A stretch of DNA of 64,000 nt from Diadophis punctatus similis (GCA_023053685.1 JALIGW010000031.1:6492263-6556262); one strand, 5' to 3'; counted from the stretch's first letter, positions 20,150-30,539 are shown. A program made the numbers and translations. Notes: generated by a model not told the origin, from the sequence alone.

Positions 20150-21112
20150 GTTCATTTCTAGGTGCTCAGAAAACTGCTGCTTGATTCTTTTCTAGAATTT
20201 TCCCAGATATTGATGTCAAGCTGATTGGTCCATAATTTCCTGGATCCACTTTTTTCCCCTTCTAGAAGATTGGTATTATATCATCTTTTCCCCAGTCCTT
20301 TGGTAGTACCCCTGTGCTCCAGGAACTCTGAAAGATTTTGTTCAGAACTTTGGGATATAAACAATCTGGTCTTGATGATTGGAACTCATCTAGAATGGCT
20401 AGTATTTTGACCAATTTCTTACCTATTTTGATCTGTATTCCTGTTCTGTCCACTGTGCTGCTTGTGATGAATTGGGCTATTTTTTCCTTTTGCGTGAAAA
20501 CAGATGCAAAGAAGAAATTAGTCAGCTTCACTTTTTCCTTGCTACCCATCATTATCTTGCCATCTTTTCCCATTAGTGAACCAATCATTTCCTTGGCTTT
20601 TTTCTTGTTCCTTACATATTGAAAGAAACCTTTTTAATATATTTTTGTTGCAAGTCTGAATTCATTCTGAGTTTTAGTCTTCCTGACTCCAGCCATGCAG
20701 ATTTGGGCTATTTGCTGGTATTGTTTTAGATATATGCCCCATTTCCATTTTTTTTTACTTGTCCTTTTTGTCCCTCAGTTTGTCAGAGAATTCTTTGTGC
20801 AACCATGCTGTGTCTTTTGTTTTTCTTGTTTGGGCCTTTAGTAATTCATTTATCAGAGCTGCCCATGCAATCTGAACTGTTTTTCCTTCTAGGAATTCCA
20901 TCTACAGAATCCTTCCTAGTCTCCCTAATAGTTTGTTGAACTCTTCTCTCTTAAAGTCTAAAATAATGGTCTCACTTTATTCAGTCACATTTGTCTGCAT
21001 TATGACGAATTCTAGCATGACATGGTCAGTCTCCCCCAAAGTTCCTACAACTTCTATTCCCTCAATCATTTCATCCCTTTTAGTTAGGATTAAGTCTTGA
21101 AGTAATTGAATT
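20150..21112 (-). pseudogene. CR1 reverse-transcriptase fragment
   Basis: The minus strand encodes ASVFTQKEKIAQF, CLYPKVLNKIFQSSWSTGVL and PKDWGKDDIIPIF (20262-20588), the finger region of the CR1 RT that precedes NYRPISLTS. The 5' part up to 21112 carries degraded homology to the linker (TTGTTTTTCTTGTTTGGGCC) upstream of the RT. Frameshifts and stops are present. Confidence 0.8.
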
Positions 21113-21490
21113 TATGGAATCGATTTTACCATAATGGTTGATTGCAAATGAAGGATTAAAATATTAAATATCAAAAGCTACAAAATATGCAAATGCAGCT
21201 TTAAGTTGTATAATAGAAGGGTGATTTTGAAAGCATGAAAAGAAAACATTCCACTTTATTCTTATTTGATCAGACCACCTCTCAAATACTGTGTCCAATC
21301 TTTGGTCTGTCCATTTCTTTTAACATTTTTTTCAAGTATTTTACCTAATGTTTAATAATAATTTCTATTTATTCTTTATTCTTTTACTTTTAAATTATTG
21401 TAAAACGTTCTTTATTTCTTTTTCCACCTTATGAAATATGTTTCCTTCTCCTTAGGCATCTGGTACAAACCCAATAACCCCCACCTTTTT
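21113..21490. other. No recognisable feature
   Basis: AT-rich, low-complexity sequence. The block ATTTGATCAGACCACCTCTCA may be a trace of CR1 but is too short to call. Confidence 0.5.
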
Positions 21491-21496
21491 TCTCCC

Positions 21497-21816
21497 AACT
21501 CGCCACAGCCAACCCACCATGGCCAACTTACCACGGTCAATTCACCACAGAACAACTCGCTGCGGGACAATTCAACAATTCAATTTAATTATTTAAAATA
21601 GTTAAAAATATTTTAATTTTTGTCATTCATATTTCATTTTGTTCCCTCCTTTGGCATAATTTCTTTAATGATTCTATTCCACTATTTCTTTGATATTACT
21701 GTAACTCTTCTCCCACAGCAAGTTGTCCCATGGTGAATTGGCCATGGCGAGTTGTCCCACACTGAGTTGGCTGCACCAACTTGACTGTGGCGAATTGGCC
21801 ATGGCGAGTTGTCGTA
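21497..21816. repeat. Inverted pair of 13-bp quasi-tandem repeats
   Basis: 21497-21575 contains consecutive variants of CCAACTCGCCATGG / CCAATTCACC. 21710-21816 contains the reverse complements (GGCGAGTTGTCCCA, GGCGAATTGGCCATGG). The spacer is AT-rich. The arrangement can fold as a long imperfect hairpin whose arms are made of short repeats. Possibly a MITE; no target-site duplication was identified. Confidence 0.8.
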
Positions 21817-21837
21817 GACCCCTTTCCTATTCCTGTT

Positions 21838-21868
21838 CCTCTTCTTCTTCCTCCTCCTCCTCCTCTTC
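21838..21868. repeat. Short pyrimidine (CTT/CCT)n tract
   Basis: CTTCTTCTTCCTCCTCCTCC microsatellite. Confidence 0.85.
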
Positions 21869-22502
21869 TGTGTTAAAAACTACTTCTGCATCTATATAAG
21901 TGTAATTATAGAAAAATCTATCATTATGTGTAGATGAAACCTCTTTGTTTTGTGAAAAAATAGTGTTTGTGAATTCTTGTAAGAAGAATTCAGAATATAA
22001 AAAAGCAAAAGTTTATTTCACATGAAAATGTACAAAATTAACCAAACCAAAAAATTGATATTATTTTGAACAAAAATCAAAGGTAGTAAAAAAAAAAGTT
22101 TATTTCAACATATAAATAACAAGAAAAAAGTCAATGAAACAGTAGATCCACTTAAGAGAGAAGATGGCAAAGAAGTAACAGGCAGCAGAGAGAAAGCAGA
22201 ACTGCTTAATTCATTCTTTGCATCAGTCTTCACACAAAAAGAAATTATAGCCCAACCTACCCAAAACATAATTATAAAAGGCAGACTAGAAATAAAATTA
22301 AAATAAGCAAGAAAATGGTTATAGAACACCTATCTGATCTTCACAAATATAAATCACTGGGACCTGACAGATTACATCCCAGAGTTCTGAAGGAGCTGGT
22401 AGATGTTATCTCAGAACCATTGTACAATATCTTTCAAAAATCCTGGAACACCTGAGGATTGGAAAAAAGATGATATGGTTCCCATCTTCAAAAAAGTAAA
22501 AA

Positions 22503-22511
<9 letters not shown>

Positions 22512-22560
<49 letters not shown>
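22512..22560. repeat. (GA)n microsatellite in CR1
   Basis: About 24 GA units, expanded where related copies have a short A/G-rich stretch (AAAAAAGGTAAAAAAACAGA at 54459). Confidence 0.95.
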
Positions 22561-22564
<4 letters not shown>

Positions 22565-23562
22565 ATTCAGGAAACTACAGACCAATCAGCTTAATATCAA
22601 TATCTGGAAAGATACTGGAAAAGATAATTTAAAAAGCAGATCTGTGAACATCTAGAAACAAATAAAATTATAACTAAAAGCCAGCATAGATTTGTTAAAA
22701 ATAGATCACACCAAACCAAACTAAATTAGTAGACCATCGAAATGCTGTGGACATAGTATACTTAGATTTCTGCAAGGCATTTGACAAAGTAGACTACAAC
22801 CTACTTCTTGGTAAGCTAGAAAATGTGGGATAGACAGCATCACCACCAAATGGATTTATAACCGACTGACAAACCATACTCAATGAGTCGTCCTTAATAG
22901 TACTACAACTACATGGAGGGAAATAAGCAGTGGGGTACCACAATGTTCCATCCTAGACCCAGTACTCTTCAATATCTTCATAAATGACTTAGATGAAGGA
23001 ATAGAAGGGGAACTTATCAAATTTGCAGGTGACACTAAACTGGCAGGAACAACCAACACCCCAGAAGACAAGCTGAGGATCCAAAAAGATCTTGACAGAC
23101 TTGAATAATGGGCCCTATGCAAAAAAATGAAATTTAATGTGGAGAAAAGCAAAGTTTTACACCTGGACAGGAAAAACCAATTGTACAAATACAGATTAGG
23201 TGAAACCTAGCTTAAAAACAAGAACTGTGAGAGGGACCTTGGAGTCCTAGTGGATGATCACTTAAACATGAGCCAGCAATGTGCGGCAGCAGCCAAAAAA
23301 CCTAATGCAATCCTTGGTTGTATAAACAGAGGCATAGAATCAAAATCACATGAACTATTAGTACTGCTAATTATTATTAAATAACTATTAAAAGAACTAT
23401 TAAAGAACTATTAAAAAGACTTAGTAAGGCCACACCTGGAATACTGCATCTAGTTTTGGTCACCACATTACCACAAAGATGTTGAGACTTTGGAAAAAGT
23501 GCATAGAAGAGCAACTAAAATGATTAAAGACCTGGAGACACAAACATGAAGAACGGTTGCAG

Positions 23563-23874
23563 CAGTGGTGAAATGCTGCCGGTTCAGGCGGGCCAGTCGG
23601 TCTTTGCAGAGCCGATGGAGCTGGCGGCAGTTGTGGCGCGGGGCTTCTCCCGCCCGCTTCCCCCGCCTGGCTGGACGCCACTATTTGGGTTATTTTGCCC
23701 TCTGCGCATGCGCAAAGCATTCTGCACATGCACAGAGCGTAGAAGGACTCAAATGGCGGCATCCAGGCGGGCGGGGGAAGCGGGCGGGAGAAGCCCCGTG
23801 CCGTGACCACCGCCAGCTCCATCGGCTCTGCAACAACTGACCGGCCCTCCCGAACTGGCAGCCTTTCACCCCTG
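23563..23874. mobile_element. hAT MITE, 312 bp, perfect 8-bp duplication
   Basis: Ends CAGTGGTGAAATGCTGCC and GGCAGCCTTTCACCCCTG, flanked by identical GGTTGCAG at 23555-23562 and 23875-23882. The internal halves are inverted repeats (GATGGAGCTGGCGG ... CCGCCAGCTCCATC), so most of the element folds back. It carries CpG-rich TGCGCATGCGCA blocks like the MITEs at 56085 and 59401. It is inserted in the CR1. Confidence 0.92.
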
Positions 23875-24365
23875 GGTTGCAGGATTTGGATTTTACTAAT
23901 CTAGAGAAAGGAAGGACTGGGGGGGACATGATAGCAGTATTCCAGTATTTGCCACAAAGAGGATGGGGTCAACTTATTTTCCAAAGCACCAAAGAGCAGG
24001 ACAAGAAACAATGAATGGAAACTGATCAAGGAAAGAAGCAACCTGGAATTAAGGAGAAACAACCTAATAGTGGGAACAATTAACCAGTGGAACAGCTTGC
24101 CTTCAGAAGTTATAGGTGTTTCATCACTGGAGGTTTTTAAGAAGAGACTGGACAGTCACTTGTCTGAAATGGTATAAGGTCTCCTGCTTAAGCAGGGGGT
24201 TGGACTAGATGACTTCAAAGGTCACTTCCAGCTCTATTCTGATTGTAGATTGTATATAATTTGCAAATCTCCCTTGGCACAAACAGTAGTATCTACAGAT
24301 ATCAAACAAGTTCACATCCCTTTACACAATTGCCCATGAAATAATTTTTAAAAGAGTGTCTAGAA

Positions 24366-24450
24366 CAGACATGCAAACTCAAGGCCCACAGGCCAGATAC
24401 GGCCTGCAATGTGGTTAGATCTGGCCCACGATGTGGTTAGATCTGGAGAC
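24366..24450. mobile_element. hAT end fragment (CAAACTCAAGGCCC type)
   Basis: GCAAACTCAAGGCCCACAGG followed by CCAGATACGGCCTG and two copies of ATGTGGTTAGATCTGG resembles the terminus of hAT (Charlie-like) elements, which begin CAGGGGTCTCAAACTCAAGG. No opposite end was found. Confidence 0.5.
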
Positions 24451-24718
24451 GGTGAGGGGCCGGCCCCCACCGCTTCAGCCCTAGCCCATCCCATCTCGGC
24501 TGGGCAGGCACACAGGCAGCGAGCGTGTAGGGGTTGGCATCCCCAGTGAAAGGGAAGTGCTTGTGGGCTGCGGGGCCAGTAGGCAAGACCGTGCCAGTGA
24601 GTGCGCCATGGTGATTGCAGAGGCCCTAGTAGTGGGCATGGCAAAGTTGCTGGGGATCTGCTATGCACTGATCTACAACAACTTCTTGGCGGCCACCCGG
24701 GACGGAATGTGATCAGTT

Positions 24719-24870
24719 TGCGGAAGGAGGGAGGGAGGGAGGGAGGAAGGAAAAAAGGAAGGAGATTGGAATGAGAAGGAAGGAAGGAAATGGAAGGGAG
24801 GAAGGAAGGAGATGGGAATGAGAAGGAGGGGGAGGGAGAAGGGAAGGAGGGAGATTGGAATGAGACAGAG
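24719..24870. repeat. (GGGA/GGAA)n purine-rich minisatellite
   Basis: Irregular tandem GGAAGGAGG and GGAGGGAGA units. The reading frames across it on both strands are low-complexity artefacts. Confidence 0.93.
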
Positions 24871-24889
24871 GGAGGGTCTGAGGGAAGTC

Positions 24890-25240
24890 CTGCCTTAGCA
24901 CTTGGTCCTTTCACCATCCCCTTGCCTCCTCCTCCTGGCCTCTCCTGGTGGTCTCCCATCCTATTCCTGCTTTGCTTACAAAGCTGGGTCTCCTTGCATG
25001 GACCCACGCACTTTGCCCTCCTACACCCACCATGAGCAACCTGGCCAAGGAGAGCGAGCATAGCAGCCTTGAGGTAAGTGTGGCCGGACACCCGCTCAGG
25101 GAAGAGGGGCTGGGCTGGGTTGTGGGGTCCTGGTGCCCCAGGAGCTCAAGGGTTGGACTGGGCACTTGCCCTCTGCTGCCCAGGGCTTTAGGCAGCCTGT
25201 GCCACCATCTGGAGGTCCTCAGCGTGACCTGAGAGGGACA
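24890..25240 (+). other. GC-rich unassigned stretch with exon-like ATG and donor
   Basis: A Kozak-like CACCATGAG at 25029 opens a frame reading MSNLAKESEHSSLE that runs directly into GAGGTAAGTG, a strong 5' splice-site match. No acceptor or downstream exon is identifiable and the peptide matches no family I know. It could be a host first exon, a captured exon in a DNA transposon, or chance. Confidence 0.25.
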
Positions 25241-25263
25241 GCAAGGCTCCTCTGGTGGACGAG

Positions 25264-25600
25264 TGTTGTGTCCCAGCACGGAGTCTCCTCAGAAATGACG
25301 CACACACAACTGTTTGCAAACAATACTATTTTACTACTAATAAATCTTCTTAGTAGCTATATGTTTTTAAAGTCCATGAAGAACAGAAAAGGTTCTTTTT
25401 CGGAAAGTCAGATTGCTACTTTCGCTTCTTAAGAACTGGCCAGAGTTCAAACCCCCAAAGAAAAACAGGCAATTAGTTCCTCAGTTATCAGTAACTCACA
25501 GAAGTTGGCAGAAAGCCCAGAATTAATTATTTCACGAACCAAAAATCCAGACGTCAAAGCAGGAGATTCAAAGAACAGCAAACTAGGTAATAGAAATCCA
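25264..25600 (-). mobile_element. Probable Gypsy LTR remnant
   Basis: On the minus strand the segment ends GTGCTGGGACACAACA, with terminal CA at 25264, and sits beside Gypsy RT sequence. A TTTATTAGTAG-like AT block lies near 25330. Both LTR ends could not be matched to a partner copy, so the limits are approximate. Confidence 0.4.
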
Positions 25601-25609
25601 ACGAGTTGT

Positions 25610-25735
25610 CTCCAGTGGTGACGCTCAGGTTCTTGTCAACAAAGTCCCGCAACGCGGCCAGTTTGGGGTCCGACATGGAGTAAATGCGCCCGACAGGAAG
25701 CGGAGCATTGGGGATCAGGTCAATAGGACAGTCAA
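25610..25735 (-). pseudogene. Ty3/Gypsy RT N-terminal fragment
   Basis: The minus strand encodes DCPIDLIPNAPLPVGRIYSM then SDPKLAALRDFVDKNL, the conserved entry to Ty3/Gypsy reverse transcriptase (consensus AIDLIPG...YGRIYPLS). About 40 codons survive, joined directly to LTR-like sequence and truncated by the SINE at 25738. Confidence 0.75.
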
Positions 25736-25737
25736 CA

Positions 25738-25952
25738 GAGCCGAGGTGGCGCAGCAGTTAGAGGCAGTACTGCAGGTCACTTTAGCTGACTGTGATCCGC
25801 AGGTCAGTGGTTCAAATCTCACCGGCTCAAGGTTGACTCAGCCTTCCATCCTTCCGAGGTAGGTAAAATGAGGACCTAGATTGTTGGGGGCAATATAAAT
25901 TTACATTGCTTACTGGTGTAAACTGCTTAGAGAGTGCTTGCACTGTGCACTG
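25738..25952 (+). mobile_element. tRNA-derived SINE (Sauria/Squam1-like)
   Basis: GAGCCGAGGTGGCGCAGCAG at the head, a B-box-like GGTTCAAATCT near 25810, then GGTTGACTCAGCCTTCCATC and GTAAAATGAGGACC. It is homologous to 41763 and 49805. The pol III internal promoter elements sit in the head. It would be mobilised by a LINE in trans. Confidence 0.85.
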
Positions 25953-26362
25953 GACTCGGGTGCCAGGTGCACAGGATGAGTGTGCTACGCCACAGTCTCT
26001 TGGTCCTCTGGATCCATGACCAGCTGCGTGGGACACGGGCAAGCCACAACAACGAGGCTTTGGCGCTCACCTTGGTCTCGTTCTCCACTGGAGACCTCCA
26101 GATCCCCACTCCCATCCTTGCCTGGGGCTCGCCACAGGAGGCAGAGGACGACACTGCTGCATGTGGAAGCACAGAGGAGAAAGTTTTCAGGAAGTAGTTT
26201 CCTCCGAGTTGAACTTCTGCCTGTCAACGTTCCGACTGACGAATCCAACCAAAGCAAGCAGTGCTGAGATGATCCAATCTCTTAATGCAAAATTTTATTA
26301 AGTACATTATTTTGGCAAAAATGAGGGCAAAATGAGATCTAACCATTTCCTGCGTAAACCCA
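25953..26362. other. Unassigned sequence, possibly LTR-element remnant
   Basis: Moderately GC-rich, then AT-rich near 26290 (AAAATTTTATTAAGTACATT). Frames on both strands lack recognised motifs. Confidence 0.4.
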
Positions 26363-26574
26363 CATACTGTGTTCCCTGAAAATAAGACATGTCCCCATGA
26401 TAAGCCCAATCAGGCTTTTCAGAGCATGTGCTGAAATAAGCCCCCCCCCCAAATAAGCCCCCCCAACTACTTAAATTCATGCGCAGCTGGTCCCCACCAT
26501 TTCCACTGGTGCATGCCACATGCACCCCACACACCTTTACCGTATCTACTGGTAGGGCTGATGACCACACAAAA

Positions 26575-26902
26575 AGAGCGGCCGCGCAAAAAGAGCGACA
26601 GGCAAGCAACGCGCCTCGCGCCCCACTCCTTGCAGCGGCAAAATGAGAGGCAAGCCAGCAATGTGCCTCATGATCCACAGCAAGGAGTGGGGCATGAGGC
26701 GCGTCGCTGGCCTGCTGCTCATTTTGCCGCGGCAAGGAGTGGGGTGCGAGGAGCATCACTGCCCTGCCTCACATTTCGCGATCCACTCCTTGCCGCGGCA
26801 AAATGAACGGCAGGCCAGCAACGTGCCTCACGACCTTCTACTTGCTGTGGATCGGAAGGCGTGTCGCTGGCCTGCCACTCATTTTGCAGCGGCAACATGT
26901 CC
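26575..26902. repeat. FB-C hairpin group 1 (tandem inverted units)
   Basis: The module GCGGCAAAATGA...GGCCAGCAACGTGCCTCA alternates with its reverse complement (GGCGCGTCGCTGGCCTG...TCATTTTGCCGC) at least four times. Recurrent CACTCCTTGCCGCGGCAA is itself nearly palindromic. Confidence 0.85.
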
Positions 26903-27275
26903 CACCCCGACCCAATGGCAACAGCAACCTGGCTGCTTCCCTTCCCCGCCGTCTCTTTATCGAGAGGGGTGGCAGGTGGGGCGGGGAAGAAGCGAGACGT
27001 GCGTCCTACCGTACCTGAGACTTGCAGCTCCGTCACGTTCCTTGCTGTTTTGTCCAGTGAAGCACGTTGTAAAAAAAACCTTGCTTGAGGTTTTTTTTAC
27101 AACGTGCTTCCCTGGACACAATGGCAAGGAACGCGACGGAGCTGCAAGTCCCAGGTACAGTAGGAAGCGCATCTCGCTTCTCCCCCACCCCACCTGCCAT
27201 CCCTCTCGATAAAGAGACGGCAGGGAAGGGAAGCAGCCAGGCTGCTGTTGCCATTGGGTCGGGTTGGGACGTGTT
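26894..27275. repeat. FB-C hairpin 2: 187-bp arms, 8-nt loop
   Basis: 26894-27080 and 27089-27275 have equal lengths and are near-perfect reverse complements. The centre is GTAAAAAAAACC, an 8-nt loop, then GGTTTTTTTTAC. The arms contain the GC cassette ends (CGAGACGTGCGTCCTACC; GGTACAGTAGGAAGCGCATC). Confidence 0.95.
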
Positions 27276-27353
27276 GGGCCGCAAGATGCGCATCTCCCAG
27301 CCTGGCCCGCCTTATCCCCCGCCCGACCTGCCACCCCCAAATTGCACCCCACC

Positions 27354-27574
27354 GCGACACGTGAATCTTACCTGAATCTGGCAGCTCCGTGGTGTCTCTC
27401 AGCCAGTCTCTGCAAGGAAACACCTTGCAAAGTACAGAAAAACTTCTCACGAGGGTGAGCAATTAACAACTTCTCGCAACGAGAAGTTTTTCTGTGCTTT
27501 CCAAGGTGTTTCCCTGCACAGACCAGCCGAGAGACACCATGGAGCTGTCAGACTCAGGTAAGATGCATGTCTCG
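27354..27574. repeat. FB-C hairpin 3
   Basis: 27354-27447 pairs with 27480-27574 (ACCTGAATCTGGCAGCTCCG with its complement), ending at GGTAAGATGCATGTCTCG. Confidence 0.92.
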
Positions 27575-27795
27575 CAGCCCACTCCGCCCCATCCCCCACC
27601 TGATCTGCCACCCCCAAATTGCACCCCACTACAAAATGCGCATCTTACCTGAATCTGGCAGCTCCGTGGCGTCTTTCAGCCAGTCTGTGCAGAGAAACAC
27701 CTTGCAAAGTACAGAAAAACTTCTCACAAGGGCGAACAATCAACAACTTCTTGCAGCGAAAAGTTTTTCTGCAAGGTGTTTCCCTGCACAGACTA
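27503..27795. repeat. FB-C hairpins 4 and 5
   Basis: 27503-27574 pairs with about 27640-27710 around the cassette loop (CCCCCAAATTGCACCCC). 27682-27722 pairs with 27759-27795. Each arm can pair with either neighbour, as in FB-B. Confidence 0.88.
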
Positions 27796-28600
27796 CAGAA
27801 GGAGATACTTTTCACTTCCTGTTAGCTCATTTTCAATATTTTCCTTTTCTGCAAGGAGGGGGAGAGAGAGAGAGAACGCTGCTCCTCTTTCCCTCCCTCA
27901 CCCCCTCCTCCTTCCCAAAGCCTGCAACTTTGTCCCTTGCACCTAGAGATGTGAAGGCCCGGTTAAACGGAAAAATTCGGGGGGAAACCGGTTTTTTTCT
28001 GTTTTTTTCCTGAAGGCTTTTTTGTTTTTTTTGTTTTTGTTTTGGAAAAATTGAAAAAAGAAAAAAACATTGTGGAATATTTTATTTTAACATGATGAAT
28101 AAAATATTTTAAGACAGGGTGTTCAAATATTTTCCAAATCATTTCTAAAAAAATGTATGATATCAGATTATTCTAATTTCTGTGCACTGAGTGAGGACAA
28201 GCAAGTCCTAGGTAACAAACTGAACCCTCCAATGCAAGAACAGTATGCATTTCTTCCTTTAGGAGGTGCTGCTATTGTAACAAGAAAAAGGTTTCAGTTT
28301 TGCTTTTGCATGTTAGTGGGTGTGTTTGGTTTGTTCTGTCCTCTCCACTAGGCCTCAAAAGCATTGGAAGAAAATACAGAGCAACAAAAAGGACCTGAAA
28401 GTATATACTTAATTTAAAAAGGTAAGAGTTTACATTTATCTGAATCCAGAAAACTGAATCATTTAGCTACATTAGTTTATCTTTATAAACTTTTGTGTAA
28501 ATAATAATTTAATTACCAGTAATCTGGTTCTTCCCCCAGTGACCCACACACACAACCATAGATTAGTGTCTTCTTGCAAAGTAGTCATTTTTTCTTATTT

Positions 28601-28624
28601 TTATTTCCTACTCCCCTCAGAAAA
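28601..28624 (+). promoter_or_regulatory. Candidate 3' splice site before the hAT start codon
   Basis: A pyrimidine-rich tract ending CTACTCCCCTCAG lies four bases before the ATG at 28625. This fits a 5'-UTR intron upstream of the transposase exon. Confidence 0.5.
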
Positions 28625-29743
28625 ATGGTGAGACCAACATCTAGCATATGGAGGCATTTTCACATTACAAGTTCTTCTGAAAAGAAAAATGTGATTTGCA
28701 AATATTGTCAGATGAAATATGCATTTCCAAATGCTACCAGGATGACAAAACACATTCTTGTATGTAACAAGTGTCCTGTAGATATTAAAAAAATTCTTCA
28801 TGGATCGAAGTGAAGAGGACAACAATGATGACAATGCACATAGTTTTTCTCAACGTTCTCGTTCAAGAAGTCCTCTTTCTACTCCATCTATAACGTCAGC
28901 AGCAACACAAAGTGTTGTCCCATCAGCAGCATCTTCAAGTAAACAGATACTGAAGACAGCTGCATCCAAAAATTATTCACTAACTTCATTTATAGACAAG
29001 ATGACACCTGAAGATCAGGAAAAAATTGATCAAGCTCTTGCAAGAGCAATATATTCTTCTTGAACGCCGTTTTCAATAACTGAAAATACATACTGGCAGG
29101 AAGCTTTGAAATTATTGAGACCATCATACCAATTGCCCAGCAGACATTCTTTGAGCAAGCCTCTTTTGGAGTCAGAATATGAACGTGTAATGAATCAGAT
29201 TTTATTTTAAAAAGGGAAGAATTTTGTTGTCATCCAATTCATGCTGCTGCAAATCTGTTGGATCCAAGATTCAAAGGTGCAAACATAAGTGATGATGATA
29301 ACACTGCTACTGCATTTGACTGGATCACAAAACAAGCATCACATTTAGGACTTGATGTTGGGAAGGTACTTTCAAATGTTGCAGAATATAGAACATCTTC
29401 AGGGATTTGGTCCAGGAATGCAATCTGGGATTCTGCGAAACATATTCCTCCTGCAACATGGTGGCAAGGTCTTTGCACAACACAGCCTCTGACTCCTATT
29501 GCTTCTCGCCTTCTCCAGATACCTCCATCTTCTGCAGCATGTGAAAGAATCTGGTCTATGTTTGGAAACACTCACACTAAGTCAAGAAATAAACTGACAT
29601 ATAAAAGGGTAGAGAAGCTTGTTTCGATCCGGGCAAACCTTCAGTTTTTAGAAGTTCCTAATTGTGATGACAGACAAAAAAGAGTAGCTGCAGAAGCAGA
29701 GACGGATACTGACAATTTCAGCTCAGAAAATGATTCTGATTAA
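28625..29743 (+). pseudogene. hAT transposase remnant: BED finger and dimerisation domain, catalytic core missing
   Basis: 28625-28813 encodes MVRPTSSIWRHFH, then CKYCQMKYAFPNATRMTKHI and CNKC, a BED-type zinc finger for terminal-repeat DNA binding. After a shift in an A-run (near 28790) a Ser-rich linker follows (28800-29063), interrupted by TGA at 29061-29063. Next come NTYWQEALKLLRPSYQLP and ESEYERVMNQ. The expected RNase-H-like catalytic domain (several hundred residues) is absent; sequence jumps near 29205 to HPIHAAANLLDPRFKG. 29258-29743 is open and encodes the C-terminal hAT dimerisation region: TWWQGL, IPPSSAACERIWSMFG, RNKLTYKRVEKLVSIRANLQ. Loss of the core makes it catalytically dead. 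It could in principle bind DNA and dimerise, but the frame is broken. Confidence 0.85.
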
Positions 29744-30252
29744 ATGTCCATTGAAACTTAATCCCACTCTCTTCTTAACACTTCCCCCATCTTCAATTCT
29801 TTTTATGAGAATGGGGTTTTTATTTTTATTTTTATTTAATACTGTGGAGAGGAAATATGAAAAATTGTTACTTTTGGTTTTGAAAATTGTTTTGTGGAGG
29901 CTTTTTGGCTGTTCCACATAAGCTAGTAAGCAGTTCAGGAGATTGTTGCTCCCTTTGTTACAAATAAATATTATAAAAAAGTAAATTCTGTTTGTGATAA
30001 TTGTTTGGCTACACTATATTTTTAATATGCTAGTTGTGATAATGTTATGCCAAGTCAAATTGTCCATAGTCATATTTTATGTTCCTAAAGTAACAGAATG
30101 ACTTTCAATCTTAAAAAGACAAAAAAGTGCTAATGTAGCATTTTTTTCAATTTTTCTGAAAATTTCCGTTTCCCCCCCGAAAAAAACAGAAAAAACCCGG
30201 GGGTTTTTCCGAGCTTCAAAATTTCCGGAAATTTTACATCTCTACTCGCTCC

Positions 30253-30530
30253 ATACAAAAATCCCATTCCAGATCTGGCCAAAACACCTCTCACCCCTCC
30301 CTTCCCCACCCCACCTGATCGGAGAGCCAGAGAGATTTTGGAGAGACCTGCTCCAAACCCTAATTTGCTGCAGGAAAATGCAGGGGATGGCTTGGGATCA
30401 GGGCAGAGGGCGTTTGGATGTCAAACACTGGTGGAGTTGTCTTACTGTTTAATCCTCGGCAGCTTTTGCTCCAGAACAAAGTGGAGGGATGTGCAACTGA
30501 CTGTCCTTTGTAGAATGAATGGAAACACAC
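30253..30530. other. Flank repeated downstream at 30632-30820
   Basis: CCAGATCTGGCCAAAACACC through CTCCAAACCCTAATTTGCTG is duplicated at about 30725-30822. With 27850-27943 it forms the occupied copy of a roughly 200-bp repeat whose empty version lies at 30632-30820. Confidence 0.75.
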
Positions 30531-30539
30531 ACATACAGA

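Larger units (their letters stand above)
22090..24240 (+). pseudogene. CR1 LINE: RT to 3' end, interrupted and decayed
   Basis: The 5' part encodes LKREDGKEVT and ASVFTQKEI. Further on are YLDFCKAFDKVDYNLL (motif A, Asp present) near 22770, NDLDEGIEGELIKF, then FAGDTKLAG near 23025 where the catalytic pair ADD reads AGD. The thumb has [20 protein letters not shown]. The copy is split by a GA microsatellite (22512-22560) and a hAT MITE (23563-23874). It ends GGGGGTTGGACTAGATGAC, the CR1 3' end. It is one of four plus-strand CR1 segments in the window. Confidence 0.88.
26367..27795. mobile_element. Foldback cluster FB-C
   Basis: Starts CTGTGTTCCCTGAAAATAAG (preceded by TA), the counterpart of the FB-A left end, with subterminal AAATAAGCCCCCCC blocks. 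It contains hairpin groups at 26575-26902, 26894-27275, 27354-27574 and 27503-27795. No right terminus like that at 6741 is found, so the right end is missing or rearranged. The interior is CpG-rich. Confidence 0.72.
27944..30244 (+). mobile_element. hAT DNA transposon, internally deleted
   Basis: TIRs: left TAGAGATGTGAAGGCCCGG; right reverse-complemented TAGAGATGTAAAATTTCCGG. Flanks CTTGCACC (27936-27943) and CTCGCTCC (30245-30252) form an 8-bp target-site duplication with two changes. A paralogous unoccupied copy of the target (CTCGCACC at 30697-30704, in homologous surroundings) confirms the boundaries. It holds a transposase remnant and is 2301 bp long, short for an autonomous hAT. Confidence 0.9.

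Noticed and set aside
21497..21816. CRISPR-like array
   Set aside because: Repeats are 13-14 bp, contiguous and inverted, without unique spacers; the context is eukaryotic transposon DNA.
23460..23929. Proline/arginine-rich frames near a CR1
   Set aside because: They read through the palindromic hAT MITE at 23563-23874.
25738..25830. Functional tRNA gene
   Set aside because: The head has promoter-box-like motifs, but it continues into a SINE body shared with two other copies and does not form a canonical cloverleaf.
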